DNA of 64,000 bases from Cronobacter condimenti 1330 (lineage in GTDB: Bacteria > Pseudomonadota > Gammaproteobacteria > Enterobacterales > Enterobacteriaceae), in the NCBI RefSeq assembly GCF_001277255.1, contig NZ_CP012264.1, positions 2,108,001-2,172,000 on the forward strand. The letters are read 5' to 3'. Below, in pieces: positions 27,516 to 36,197 of the stretch; position 1 is the stretch's first letter, and the number at the start of each line of letters is the position of its first letter. Below the pieces are notes generated by a model. The model was not told the DNA's origin. It did no database searches and saw nothing but the letters and a program-made list of their open reading frames with translations. Position numbers and translations under genes: made by a program.

Positions 27516-28904
27516 TCAGCGGCGATTCTTCCACACCGTCTGGATATTACAGAATTCACGCAGGCCGAAATGCGACAGCTCACGGCCAAACCCGCTTTTC
27601 TTGACGCCGCCAAACGCCACGCGGGCGTCACTCGCGCAGTAGCCATTAATGAAGACGCCGCCGCACTCAAGGCGCGCCGCAAAATCCTCGGCGAGTGCTT
27701 CATTCGCGGTATAAACCGTCGCGCACAGGCCAAATTCGCTCTCGTTGGCAAGCTCCAGCGCGTGTTCGGCGTCGCGCGCCACGCTAATAGCCGCCACCGG
27801 ACCGAACATCTCCTGGCGAAAGGCGGTCATCTCACGCGTCACATTGCCAAGCACCGTCGGCGCATAAAAGTTGGCTGCGCCGGCCACTTTCTCACCGCCC
27901 AGCAGCAAGGTTGCGCCTTCGCTCAATGTGGCGGTCACCTGCGCGTGGAGTTCGTCGCGCAGATCGTAACGCGCCATTGGACCGAGGAAGGTGTCATCAT
28001 CCGTGGGCGCGCCCATTTTCAGTTGCTGCGTGGCGGCCACAAACTTCCCGGTAAACGCCTCGGCGATGCTGGCTTCGACAATAAACCGCTTGGAGGCGGC
28101 ACAAACCTGTCCGGTGTTCTGGTAACGCCCCGCCACCGCGGCTTTCACGGCCTCGTCGAGATCGGCGTCCGCCAGGACGATAAACGGATCGGAGCCGCCA
28201 AGCTCCAGCACACATTTTTTCAGCGCCGCCCCTGCCTGCGCGCCAATCGCGGCGCCGGCGCGCACACTACCGGTCACGGTCACCGCAGCGATACGCGAGT
28301 CTTTAATCGCCTGGCTCACGCCGTCATTGGTGGCGTTAATAACCTCAAATACGCCGTCCGGCACGCCTGCGTCTTCAAAAATGGCGTTAATCAGCTGCGC
28401 GCAGCCCATGACGTTCGGCGCGTGCTTGAGCAAATAGGTGTTTCCCGCCAGCAGAATCGGAACGGCGCCGCGCATCACCTGCCACAGCGGGAAGTTCCAT
28501 GGCATTACCGCGAGCACAGGTCCAAGGGGGCGATATTCAATGACCGCCTGCTGGTTTTCTACCTGCGTGGGTTCGGTGGCAAGCATGGCCGGGCCATGGT
28601 CTGCGTACCAGTCGCAAAGCGCAGCGGATTTCGCCACCTCCCCCCGCGCCTGACGGACAGGTTTCCCCATCTCGGCGGTGATAAGCTGCGCCAGCTCTTC
28701 ACTGCGGGCGCGCAGCGCGTTGCCGATATCACGCAGCGTTTGCGCGCGCTGGTCGATGCTCACCGTACGCCAGCGGCGAAAACCTTCAGCGACGCGATTA
28801 ATCGCCAGTTCAACCTCATCGGCGCTCGCAAGCGGATACGCCGCCAGGGTTTCGCCCGTTGCCGGGTTTACAGAAATCGCATGGGTTGCAGGGGAAATGC
28901 TCAT
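27516..28904 (-). CDS. sad: Succinate-semialdehyde dehydrogenase Sad
   Basis: It oxidises succinate semialdehyde to succinate with NAD(P). The 462 residues match E. coli Sad (YneI) closely: MPWNFPLWQVMRGAVP, VTGSVRAGAAIGAQAG, catalytic Glu in LELGGSDPF, catalytic Cys in NTGQVCAASKRF. The ATG at 28904 has GAGAGG upstream. It is divergent from the LysR gene yneJ, the usual arrangement for a LysR-regulated gene. Confidence 0.96.
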   Translation of the reverse strand: MSISPATHAISVNPATGETLAAYPLASADEVELAINRVAEGFRRWRTVSIDQRAQTLRDIGNALRARSEELAQLITAEMGKPVRQARGEVAKSAALCDWYADHGPAMLATEPTQVENQQAVIEYRPLGPVLAVMPWNFPLWQVMRGAVPILLAGNTYLLKHAPNVMGCAQLINAIFEDAGVPDGVFEVINATNDGVSQAIKDSRIAAVTVTGSVRAGAAIGAQAGAALKKCVLELGGSDPFIVLADADLDEAVKAAVAGRYQNTGQVCAASKRFIVEASIAEAFTGKFVAATQQLKMGAPTDDDTFLGPMARYDLRDELHAQVTATLSEGATLLLGGEKVAGAANFYAPTVLGNVTREMTAFRQEMFGPVAAISVARDAEHALELANESEFGLCATVYTANEALAEDFAARLECGGVFINGYCASDARVAFGGVKKSGFGRELSHFGLREFCNIQTVWKNRR

Positions 28905-29043
28905 CAACAGGCCTCTCTTCTAATTGGCTACGCATGACGGTTTTTTACACGACACCGTCAAAACTATTGGCATAGCCTGGCCTGCTCTGGTATTTCTGAA
29001 AAGTGAATAATATTGACGATTCCATTCACCCGGAGAGAATGCA

Positions 29044-29919
29044 ATGGATTTAACCCAGCTTGAAATGTTCAACGCCGTGGCCGACACCGGCAGTATCACC
29101 GCCGCCGCCCAGCGCGTGCACCGGGTGCCTTCGAACCTGACCACCCGCATCCGCCAGCTCGAAGAAGATTTAGGGGTGGATCTGTTTATCCGCGAAAACC
29201 AGCGTCTGAAGCTGGCGCCTGCGGGCCACAGTTTCCTTGCGTACAGCAAACGCATCCTGGCACTGGTGCAGGAGGCGCGCGAAGTGGTGTCCGGCGATGA
29301 GCCGCAGGGCATTTTCTCGCTCGGTTCACTTGAGAGTACCGCCGCGGTGCGCATCCCGGCTGTGCTGGCCGCCTTTAACCAGCGCTACCCGAAGATTCAG
29401 TTTGATCTGGCCACCGGCCCGTCCGGTACGATGATTGACGGCGTGCTGGCGGGTGAACTGAGCGCAGCGTTTGTTGACGGGCCGGTGCTGCATCCTAATC
29501 TTGAGGGGATGCCGGTTTATCAGGAAGAGATGATGCTGGTGGCGCACGCCGGACACCCGCCGGTGACCCGCGCGCAGACGATCAACGGCGCGAGCATTTA
29601 CGCCTTTCGCGCGAATTGCTCGTACCGTCGACATTTTGAAAGCTGGTTTAAAGAAGATCAGGCGATGCCGGGCAAAATCCATGAGATGGAGTCGTACCAC
29701 GGTATGCTGGCATGTGTGGTCGCTGGCGCCGGTGTGGCGATGATCCCACGCAGCATGCTGGAAAGTATGCCGGGGAGCCATCAGGTGCAGGCGTGGCCGC
29801 TTGCTGACAAATGGCGCTATATCGATACCTGGCTTATCTGGCGGCGCGGTGCGAAAACCCGCCAGCTGGAGGCGTTTAGCGCGCTTCTGCCGACATGTCC
29901 GACACCGGCTTTTGCATAA
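29044..29919 (+). CDS. yneJ: LysR-type regulator YneJ
   Basis: The 291-residue product has an N-terminal winged helix-turn-helix (MDLTQLEMFNAVADTGSITAAAQRVHRVPSNLTTRIRQLEE) and a LysR substrate domain. E. coli yneJ is likewise divergent from sad, with a 139-bp gap here that should hold both promoters and the operator. The likely role is inducer-responsive control of sad; the inducer is unknown. Its 3' end overlaps the convergent GNAT gene by 44 bases. Confidence 0.93.
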   Translation: MDLTQLEMFNAVADTGSITAAAQRVHRVPSNLTTRIRQLEEDLGVDLFIRENQRLKLAPAGHSFLAYSKRILALVQEAREVVSGDEPQGIFSLGSLESTAAVRIPAVLAAFNQRYPKIQFDLATGPSGTMIDGVLAGELSAAFVDGPVLHPNLEGMPVYQEEMMLVAHAGHPPVTRAQTINGASIYAFRANCSYRRHFESWFKEDQAMPGKIHEMESYHGMLACVVAGAGVAMIPRSMLESMPGSHQVQAWPLADKWRYIDTWLIWRRGAKTRQLEAFSALLPTCPTPAFA

Positions 29920-30352
29920 ACAGGCTCAGCGGATCGGGCTGGTACGGCGCAAACGGCCCGGTGTGCGTATACCCACAGCGCGCGTAGAGTTTCACCGCCG
30001 CGTTCTGGTGGATGCCAGTTTCAAGCTGCAGCGTATGGCAGCCGCGTAAACGCGCGGCGGCTTCCAGTGCCGCCATCAGTTTTTCCCCGAGTTTCTGCCC
30101 GCGATGGCGCTCATCGATATACACCCGTTTAATTTCGCCAAACCCGTCACCAGTCAGCAGCACAGCGCCGCAGCCCACGGCGGTGCTGGCGTGGCGGATC
30201 AGCATAAAAATCAGCGTGTCGTCGGCAACCCCGGCGAGATCGACCAGATGGTTGCTCTCGGCGGGATACAGCGTGTTCTGGTAAGCATCAAGGGCAGCGA
30301 TCAGCGCCCGGCTCTCGGCGCTGTCTGGCGACGCAAGCGTTATCTGATACAT
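29876..30352 (-). CDS. GNAT-family N-acetyltransferase
   Basis: The 158-residue product has VGCGAVLLTGDGFGEIKRVYIDERHRGQKLGEKLM, an intact acetyl-CoA pyrophosphate loop (R-G-Q-K-L-G), and LQLETGIHQNAAVKLYARCGYTHTGPF, typical of PaiA/YsnE-like enzymes. I chose ATG 30352 (MYQITLASPDSAES), with AGGAG eight bases upstream. The stop lies inside yneJ on the other strand. The substrate is unknown. Confidence 0.86.
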   Translation of the reverse strand: MYQITLASPDSAESRALIAALDAYQNTLYPAESNHLVDLAGVADDTLIFMLIRHASTAVGCGAVLLTGDGFGEIKRVYIDERHRGQKLGEKLMAALEAAARLRGCHTLQLETGIHQNAAVKLYARCGYTHTGPFAPYQPDPLSLFMQKPVSDMSAEAR

Positions 30353-30522
30353 GGGTGCGCTCCTGTTTTTTGTTTTTATTAGCTTTACCGGCTCGTCCCG
30401 GCCGTGCAACCCCATGGTCAGAGGATTGTCTTATAGTGCACGTTTAAATCGTTCCGGGGGATTTCCGGGCACCGGGTTGTAGGGGTACTCTGTGCGCCAG
30501 AGGGTTAACAAGGAATGACGCC

Positions 30523-31467
30523 ATGAACAACAAAGCACGAAAAGTGATGATTATCGGCGCAGGCAATGTCGGTACCGCCGCCGCCTGGGCGCTGCTGAAC
30601 CAGAATATCGGTGAGGAGCTGATTCTGGTGGATCTGGACGCTGCCCGTGTGGAAGGCCACTGCCAGGATCTGCGCGACGCCGCCGCGTATATGCCGGGGA
30701 TGGTAAAAATTTCCGCACGCCAGGCCCGCGACTGCGCCGATGTCGATATCGCGGTCATTACCGTCTCAGGTGGCGCGCTCAAACCGGGCCAGACGCGCCT
30801 TGACGAACTCACCAATACGGCGCGCATCGTCAACCAGATCGTGCCGCAAATGATGGCGGGCGGCTTCAACGGTATCTTTCTCGTGGCAACCAACCCGTGC
30901 GATATCATCACCTGGCAGGTGTGGAAACTCTCTGGCCTGCCGCGCAGCCAGGTTATTGGCACCGGCGTGTGGCTCGATACCACGCGCTTGCGCCGCACGC
31001 TCGCCGAAGCGCTCGATATTGGGCCGCAAAGCATTGATGCGTTTATCCTCGGCGAGCATGGCGACACCCAGTTTCCGGTCTGGTCGCACTCATCGGTCTA
31101 CGGCTCGCCCGTAGCGCAGGTTTACGAACGCAAGACCGGCCAGCCGCTTGATACCGCCGCGCTGGCAGACCGGGTGCGTAAGTTAGGGTTTGAAATTTAC
31201 GCGCGTAAAGGCTGTACCGAATACGGTATTGCCGGGACGATAGCCGAAATCTGTCGCAATATTTTTACCGGCAGCCACCGGGCGCTGGCGGTCTCCTGCA
31301 TTCTGGACGGGGAATATGGCGTAGAAAACGTTGCCATCGGCGTACCGGCCGTGCTGGCGCAAAACGGCGTGCAGCAGATTATTGAACTGCAACTACAGGG
31401 CGATGAGCAGGCGAAGTTCCTGCATTCGGCAGCGGTGATTAAAGAGAATATTGCCCGCCTGCCCTGA
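30523..31467 (+). CDS. NAD-dependent L-2-hydroxyacid dehydrogenase (LDH/MDH superfamily)
   Basis: The 314-residue product has NAD-binding GAGNVG (12-17), ATNPCDIIT, D152 and R155 in LDTTRLR, and catalytic H179 in LGEHGDTQFPVWSHS. R92 is the mobile-loop Arg. The specificity position, Gln in LDH and Arg in MDH, is Leu86 (GGALKPGQTR). A classical lactate or malate substrate is therefore doubtful, and a bulkier 2-oxoacid, as in 2-hydroxyisocaproate dehydrogenases, is possible. The start follows AAGGA. It is absent from the E. coli locus and stands between two convergent or divergent single genes. Confidence 0.85.
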   Translation: MNNKARKVMIIGAGNVGTAAAWALLNQNIGEELILVDLDAARVEGHCQDLRDAAAYMPGMVKISARQARDCADVDIAVITVSGGALKPGQTRLDELTNTARIVNQIVPQMMAGGFNGIFLVATNPCDIITWQVWKLSGLPRSQVIGTGVWLDTTRLRRTLAEALDIGPQSIDAFILGEHGDTQFPVWSHSSVYGSPVAQVYERKTGQPLDTAALADRVRKLGFEIYARKGCTEYGIAGTIAEICRNIFTGSHRALAVSCILDGEYGVENVAIGVPAVLAQNGVQQIIELQLQGDEQAKFLHSAAVIKENIARLP

Positions 31468-31476
31468 CCATGCGAA

Positions 31477-31495
31477 GGCGCCCGCAGCGGGCGCC
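31477..31495. terminator. GC-rich hairpin between convergent genes
   Basis: GGCGCCC / GGGCGCC (31477-31483 and 31489-31495) with the loop GCAGC lies between the dehydrogenase and PhzF genes. No T run follows on either strand, so the role as a terminator is uncertain. Confidence 0.4.
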
Positions 31496-31502
31496 GATAC
31501 CA

Positions 31503-32300
31503 TTAGCGCAACAACACCTGCCCGATAAGATAAGTCACTGCCTGCCCGCCAATAAACACCCGCTCTCCCTGCCATTCACAGCGCAATTCGCCGCCCCGCG
31601 CGGCTCCCTGATACGCCCGCATCTTCGTTTTACCGAGCTTTTCTCCCCAGTAAGGAATAAGCATGCTGTGCGCGGAGCCGGTGACCGGATCTTCTGCAAC
31701 GCTTTCGCCGGGGCAAAAAACGCGGCTCACGAAATCATACGGGCCACCCGGCGTGCCGGGCGCCGTCACGCACACCGTTTTGCCGAGCGACAGCATGGCG
31801 TGTATGTCCGGCGTCAGTGCCTCCACCTGCGCCTGGCTTGCCAGCTCCACCAGATAGTCACGCCCGGCGCGCACCGCCACCGGTGTTGTAATGCCGAGCG
31901 CTGACAGTAACAGCGCGGGCGTCTCCACCGGCTGCGTCTGCCAGGCCGGGAAATTGAGCGTCAGCCAGTCGCCGCTGCGCGTCACGGTAAGATCACCCAC
32001 AAACCGCGTCGAGAAACGGATGTCGCTGTGCGGATAATCGAGATGCTCGAAAATCACGTGCGCGGCGGCAAGCGTGGCGTGACCGCACAGGTTAATTTCA
32101 TCGCACGTCGTGAACCAGCGCAGTTCAAAGCCCTCATCGGTGCGCACGAAAAACGCGGTCTCCGACTGGTTATGCTGCTTCGCCATCGCAAGCAGCGTCT
32201 CATCCGGCAGCCATTCGATTAACGGACACACGGCGGCAGCATTGCCGCCGAAGGTGTTATCAGCAAACGCATCCACCAAATAAAAATCAATTGATTGCAT
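31503..32300 (-). CDS. yddE: PhzF-family isomerase-like protein (YddE)
   Basis: The 265-residue product has the PhzF diaminopimelate-epimerase-like fold: LVDAFADNTFGGNAAAVCPL, then NQSETAFF with the conserved catalytic Glu, CGHATLAAAHVIF, and VTGSAHSMLIPYW. The start at ATG 32300 (MQSIDFYLVDAF) has GGGAG six bases upstream. E. coli YddE is the closest named protein I recognise; the substrate is unknown for this group. Confidence 0.85.
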   Translation of the reverse strand: MQSIDFYLVDAFADNTFGGNAAAVCPLIEWLPDETLLAMAKQHNQSETAFFVRTDEGFELRWFTTCDEINLCGHATLAAAHVIFEHLDYPHSDIRFSTRFVGDLTVTRSGDWLTLNFPAWQTQPVETPALLLSALGITTPVAVRAGRDYLVELASQAQVEALTPDIHAMLSLGKTVCVTAPGTPGGPYDFVSRVFCPGESVAEDPVTGSAHSMLIPYWGEKLGKTKMRAYQGAARGGELRCEWQGERVFIGGQAVTYLIGQVLLR

Positions 32301-32510
32301 AGCTACTCCCGCCCTGATTACTGAAGTCACCGTGTTTAACACCCTATCACGGCAGAGAAAACACCGCGCGAGGCGCGCCTTTTTGCCGCTCCGTTTGTTT
32401 CATAACAAGCGCAAAATGAGATTTACGTCACAAAATGGTTGTATCCGGCCCGGCGATGGTTTTAAGATCGCTTGCTTCTTATTCACTTCTGACCAGCGCG
32501 AATCTTTTTT

Positions 32511-33710
32511 ATGACGATGAATACAGTCTCTCGCAAAACAGCGTGGCTGCGGGTAGTTACGCTTGCGGTCGCGGCATTTATCTTTAACACCACCGAGTTT
32601 GTGCCGGTGGGGTTGCTCTCCGATATTGCCGCGAGTTTCCAGATGGAATCCGCACAGGCGGGCATCATGCTGACGATTTATGCCTGGGTGGTGGCTTTGA
32701 TGTCGCTGCCGTTTATGCTGCTGACAAGTCAGGTGGAGCGCCGCAAGCTCCTGATTGCGCTGTTTGTGGTGTTCATCGCAAGCCATATGCTGTCGTTTAT
32801 GGCCTGGAGCTTCGACGTGCTGGTGATTAGCCGTATCGGCATCGCCTTTGCCCACGCCATTTTCTGGTCGATTACCGCGTCGCTGGCCATCCGTCTGGCG
32901 CCGCCCGGCAAACGCGCCCAGGCGCTGAGCCTGATTGCGACCGGCACGGCGCTCGCCTCCGTTCTGGGTCTGCCCATCGGGCGCATCGTCGGGCAATATT
33001 TCGGCTGGCGCACCACCTTTTTCGCCATCGGCATTGGCGCGCTGATTACGCTCGCCTGCCTGGTGAAACTGCTGCCGAAAATCCCAAGCGAACACTCCGG
33101 CTCGCTGTCGAGTTTGCCGGCCCTGTTCCGCCGTCCGGCGCTGTTGTGCATTTATATTCTGACGGCTGTTGTGGTGACCGCGCACTTCACCGCCTACAGC
33201 TATATTGAGCCGTTTGTGCAGAATGTCGCGGGCTTAAGCGAGAACTTCGCCACGTTCCTGCTGCTGGTACTCGGCACGGCCGGGATTATCGGTAGCGTGA
33301 TTTTCGGCAAGCTTGGTAACCTGCACGCCTCCGGGCTTATCAGCAGCGCCATTGGCGTGCTGGTCATCTGCCTGCTGCTGCTGCTGCCTGCCTCGCACAG
33401 TACGATGAACCTCACGCTGCTCTGCGCCTTCTGGGGCATTGCGATTATGCTCATCGGTCTTGGGATGCAGGTGAAAGTACTGGCGCTGGCACCGGACGCC
33501 ACCGATGTGGCGATGTCGCTCTTCTCCGGCATTTTTAATATCGGTATCGGCGCAGGGGCACTTGTCGGCAACCAGGTCAGCTTGCAAATGTCTATGTCGT
33601 CCATCGGCTATATGGGTGCCATCCCGGCGCTTGCCGCGTTTATCTGGGCGATTGTGATTTTCCGCCGATGGCCGGTACAGCTTCCCGACGAACAGCCGCA
33701 CCACAGTTAA
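32511..33710 (+). CDS. sotB: MFS sugar efflux transporter SotB
   Basis: The 399-residue, 12-segment product matches E. coli SotB (YdeA) along its whole length, including FNTTEFVPVGLLSDIA, the MFS loop VERRKLLIALFVVF, and IGLGMQVKVLALAPDATDVAM. SotB exports arabinose and IPTG-like sugars. A second in-frame ATG lies at 32517. Its E. coli neighbour marC is missing on the downstream side. Confidence 0.96.
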   Translation: MTMNTVSRKTAWLRVVTLAVAAFIFNTTEFVPVGLLSDIAASFQMESAQAGIMLTIYAWVVALMSLPFMLLTSQVERRKLLIALFVVFIASHMLSFMAWSFDVLVISRIGIAFAHAIFWSITASLAIRLAPPGKRAQALSLIATGTALASVLGLPIGRIVGQYFGWRTTFFAIGIGALITLACLVKLLPKIPSEHSGSLSSLPALFRRPALLCIYILTAVVVTAHFTAYSYIEPFVQNVAGLSENFATFLLLVLGTAGIIGSVIFGKLGNLHASGLISSAIGVLVICLLLLLPASHSTMNLTLLCAFWGIAIMLIGLGMQVKVLALAPDATDVAMSLFSGIFNIGIGAGALVGNQVSLQMSMSSIGYMGAIPALAAFIWAIVIFRRWPVQLPDEQPHHS

Positions 33711-33715
33711 GTATG

Positions 33716-33741
33716 ACGCCGCCGATTCAGGCGGCGTTTTT
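33716..33741 (+). terminator. Terminator of sotB
   Basis: ACGCCGCC / GGCGGCGT (33716-33723 and 33730-33737) with the loop GATTCA is followed by TTTT. Confidence 0.88.
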
Positions 33742-33857
33742 ATTTCCTGGCACCGGTTTTACGCGCTTCACGTTACGGTTTCCCTTCCTTAAAAGGCAGT
33801 GACTATCGCACTGATAGCCAAAGCTTCACCTTTGATTCTGAAGGATTTTTGTCACGT

Positions 33858-33876
33858 TTTAGCAGTTCGTGTGATC
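33858..33876 (+). promoter_or_regulatory. marbox upstream of marRAB
   Basis: TTTAGCAGTTCGTGTGATC keeps the TTTAGCA...CGTG...ATC pattern of the E. coli marbox and begins exactly 34 bases before the -35 hexamer, as in E. coli (from memory). MarA, SoxS and Rob would bind here to activate the operon. Confidence 0.75.
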
Positions 33877-33891
33877 TCAAAAATCATTCGG

Positions 33892-33950
33892 TTGACTTAT
33901 GCTTGCCTGGGCAATAATATCTCGCGTGACTAATCTACTTGCCTGGGCAA
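33892..33950 (+). promoter_or_regulatory. marRAB promoter and two MarR operator sites
   Basis: The promoter is TTGACT (33892-33897), a 17-base spacer, and TAATAT (33915-33920). Two identical copies of TTGCCTGGGCAA lie at 33903-33914 (inside the spacer, site I) and 33939-33950 (just before the start codon, site II). MarR dimers at these sites would block transcription until an inducing ligand such as salicylate releases them. Confidence 0.95.
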
Positions 33951-33955
33951 ATATT

Positions 33956-34390
33956 TTGGAAAATAACAGCGATCTGTTTAACGACATTATTCCTTTAGGA
34001 CGACTGATTCATTTGGTGAATCAGAAAAAGGATCGCCTGCTCAACGAGTATCTCGCTCCGCTTGATATCACCGCCGCGCAGTTTAAGGTGCTTTGCTCCA
34101 TTCGCTGCCCCGGTCGTATCGCACCAGGGGAGCTTAAAAAGGTGCTCTCGGTAGATTTGGGCGCTCTGACGCGCATGCTTGACCGTCTGGTCTGTAAGGG
34201 GTGGATAGCACGGCTGCCCAACCCGAACGACAAACGCGGCATATTGATTGAACTCACGGAAGAAGGCGCGGCGCTGTGTGAACAGTGTCATCAGCTGGTA
34301 GGACAAAACCTGCATCAAGAACTAACAAAAAATCTGACGGCAGACGAAGTGGCGACCCTCGAATACCTGCTTAAAAGGGTGCTGCCGTAA
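33956..34390 (+). CDS. marR: Multiple antibiotic resistance repressor MarR
   Basis: This winged-helix repressor of marRAB has 144 residues, the same as E. coli MarR, and is nearly identical through NQKKDRLLNEYLAPLDITAAQFKVLCSIRC and VDLGALTRMLDRLVCKGW. I chose the TTG at 33956 (M-ENNSDLFNDIIPLGRL), which aligns with the E. coli start MKSTSDLFNEII; E. coli uses GTG. The frame is open further upstream, but that extension would read through both operator sites. Site II ends five bases before this start. Confidence 0.96.
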   Translation: MENNSDLFNDIIPLGRLIHLVNQKKDRLLNEYLAPLDITAAQFKVLCSIRCPGRIAPGELKKVLSVDLGALTRMLDRLVCKGWIARLPNPNDKRGILIELTEEGAALCEQCHQLVGQNLHQELTKNLTADEVATLEYLLKRVLP

Positions 34391-34408
34391 CAGCAAAGAG
34401 GTAAAACG

Positions 34409-34783
34409 ATGTCCAGACGCAATAATGATGCCATTACTATTCATAGCATTTTGGACTGGATTGAAGATAACCTGGAATCTCCCCTTTCCCTCGAGAAAGT
34501 GTCGGCACGTTCCGGTTACTCAAAATGGCACCTGCAACGTATGTTCAAAAAAGAGACCGGCCATTCGCTGGGGCAGTATATCCGCAACCGGAAACTGACC
34601 GAGATAGCCCTGAAGCTCAAAGAGAGTGACGAGCCTATTCTCTATCTGGCCGAGCGTTATGGGTTTGAATCCCAACAGACGCTGACCCGTACGTTCAAGA
34701 ACTATTTCTCCGTGCCGCCGCATAAATATCGTGTGACGCGGATGCCGGGCGAAGGCAAATACCTTCACCCGCTGAATCACTGA
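34409..34783 (+). CDS. marA: AraC-family activator MarA
   Basis: The 124-residue activator has two helix-turn-helix motifs (LEKVSARSGYSKWHLQRMFKK and LAERYGFESQQTLTRTFKNYF). It matches E. coli MarA except for the tail, where the last three residues (YNS) are absent. It controls efflux (acrAB-tolC), micF and other stress genes. It starts 18 bases after marR, with AGAGG upstream. Confidence 0.97.
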   Translation: MSRRNNDAITIHSILDWIEDNLESPLSLEKVSARSGYSKWHLQRMFKKETGHSLGQYIRNRKLTEIALKLKESDEPILYLAERYGFESQQTLTRTFKNYFSVPPHKYRVTRMPGEGKYLHPLNH

Positions 34784-34799
34784 GCCGTAAAAAACGCCG

Positions 34800-34817
34800 A
34801 CGGCGGCACTCCGCCGT
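34800..34817 (+). terminator. Hairpin between marA and marB
   Basis: ACGGCGG / CCGCCGT (34800-34806 and 34811-34817), loop CACT, followed by TACCTTTC. It may partially terminate or stabilise marRA mRNA. Confidence 0.45.
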
Positions 34818-34851
34818 TACCTTTCTCCTGCGGGAGATAACCGAGGACATT

Positions 34852-35064
34852 ATGAAATCCGTAACTTGCGCCGCTGCGCTCATTCTGGCACTGACCTCCG
34901 GCTCTGCGCTGGCAGGCAGCCCGAAAACGGCGCGTTGTGCCAGCGATCACAGTACAATGACGGTGCCGATTGAGCATCACGAATCGCTGGATCTCAGCCA
35001 CCGTAGAGCGGGCAGCGATAAATCGGACGAGCTGGGCGTACCGTACTACAACCAGTCGCTGTAA
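34852..35064 (+). CDS. marB: Periplasmic MarB
   Basis: The 70-residue product has a signal peptide (MKSVTCAAALILALTSGSALA). Its C-terminal GSDKSDELGVPYYNQ is the MarB signature, and the rest has diverged. MarB lowers mar expression in E. coli by an unknown mechanism. It is third in the operon and ends at a strong terminator. Confidence 0.93.
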   Translation: MKSVTCAAALILALTSGSALAGSPKTARCASDHSTMTVPIEHHESLDLSHRRAGSDKSDELGVPYYNQSL

Positions 35065-35065
35065 A

Positions 35066-35095
35066 TAAAAAACCGGGCATAAGCCCGGTTTTTTT
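35066..35095. terminator. Bidirectional terminator between marB and eamA
   Basis: AACCGGGC / GCCCGGTT (35071-35078 and 35083-35090) has the loop ATAA, flanked by an A run and a T run. Confidence 0.92.
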
Positions 35096-35990
35096 ATGCC
35101 CGGCTCACGGCCCGTCGTATCCGCCAGCCAAAAACATTGATATACAGCCCCGCCATCACCAGCAACGCCCCGACAATCTGCAACAGCGAGAGCCGCTCAT
35201 TAAGCAGCAGCGCGGCGCTGGCAAGCCCCACCACCGGCACCAGCAGCGAGAGCGGCGCCACGCGCCAGGTTTCATAACGACCAAGCAATGTCCCCCAGAT
35301 GCCGTAGCCGAGAATGGTCGCGACAAACGCCAGATAAACCAGCGATAACACTGTGACGCTGTCGATAGCCACCAGACTCTGGATGACCGTCTGCGCGCCA
35401 TCAAAAAAGAGGCTGGCCGCGAAAAACGGCAGAACGGGGATCAGGGCGCTCCACACCACCAGCGACATCACGGCAGGCGGCGTCTCAAGCTGCATGATTT
35501 TTTTATTAAAGATATTGCCGCACGCCCAGCTCAGCGCCGCGGCGAGCGTCAGCAGAAAACCGATCAGCGCGACATGCTGACCATTAAGACTCCCCTCAAT
35601 GAGCACCAGCATTCCGACGATAGCAAGCGCAATGCCGGTCAGCTGTTTGGCCTGTAACCGCTCACGAAACGCAAACACGCCAAGCACAATCGTAAAAAAC
35701 GCCTGCGCCTGCAGCACCAGTGAGGCGAGCCCTGCGGGCATACCAAACTTAATGGCGCTGAAGAGAAAGGCGAACTGCCCGAAGCTTATCGTCAGCCCAT
35801 AGCCAAGCAGCAGGCGCAAAGGCACTTTAGGGCGCGCCACAAACAGCAGCGCGGGAAAAGCGACGAGCAAAAACCGCAGCCCTGCCAGCAACAGCGGCGG
35901 CATGGCGTGCAGTCCGACTTTGATCACGACAAAATTCACACCCCAGGCCAGCACCACCAGTAGTGCCAGCAGCCCGTCTTTGCGCGTCAT
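35094..35990 (-). CDS. eamA: Cysteine/O-acetylserine exporter EamA
   Basis: This 298-residue, ten-segment drug/metabolite transporter has two EamA repeats (about 1-140 and 145-290). It matches E. coli EamA (YdeD) in MTRKDGLLALLVVLAWGVNFVVIKVGLH and LGRYETWRVAPLSLLVPVVGLASAALLL. It exports O-acetylserine and cysteine. Position next to marB is as in E. coli. Its stop codon overlaps the edge of the shared terminator's T run. Confidence 0.96.
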   Translation of the reverse strand: MTRKDGLLALLVVLAWGVNFVVIKVGLHAMPPLLLAGLRFLLVAFPALLFVARPKVPLRLLLGYGLTISFGQFAFLFSAIKFGMPAGLASLVLQAQAFFTIVLGVFAFRERLQAKQLTGIALAIVGMLVLIEGSLNGQHVALIGFLLTLAAALSWACGNIFNKKIMQLETPPAVMSLVVWSALIPVLPFFAASLFFDGAQTVIQSLVAIDSVTVLSLVYLAFVATILGYGIWGTLLGRYETWRVAPLSLLVPVVGLASAALLLNERLSLLQIVGALLVMAGLYINVFGWRIRRAVSRA

Positions 35991-36197
35991 CCTCTGCCCC
36001 TGTCAATTATTAAAATTATGTTAATACCTCACCATACCGGAATCTTCCGATGAGAGACAGATCACTAATTTATGGGGGGAAAGTAAAGCACCTCTTAACA
36101 CGTTTGAGGGTGTACAGCGCCCCGAGTGCATGTTATTGCTTAAAAAGAGGCCTGAATCAGGTTATCGCTCCCGCTCACTCTCTAAAAAGATAAGAAA

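Noticed and set aside
27570..28937. A 455-codon open frame opposite sad
   Set aside because: Antisense shadow of a confidently identified gene.
33899..33955. N-terminal extension of MarR from 33899
   Set aside because: It would translate through both MarR operator sites; the TTG at 33956 restores the exact E. coli length and alignment.
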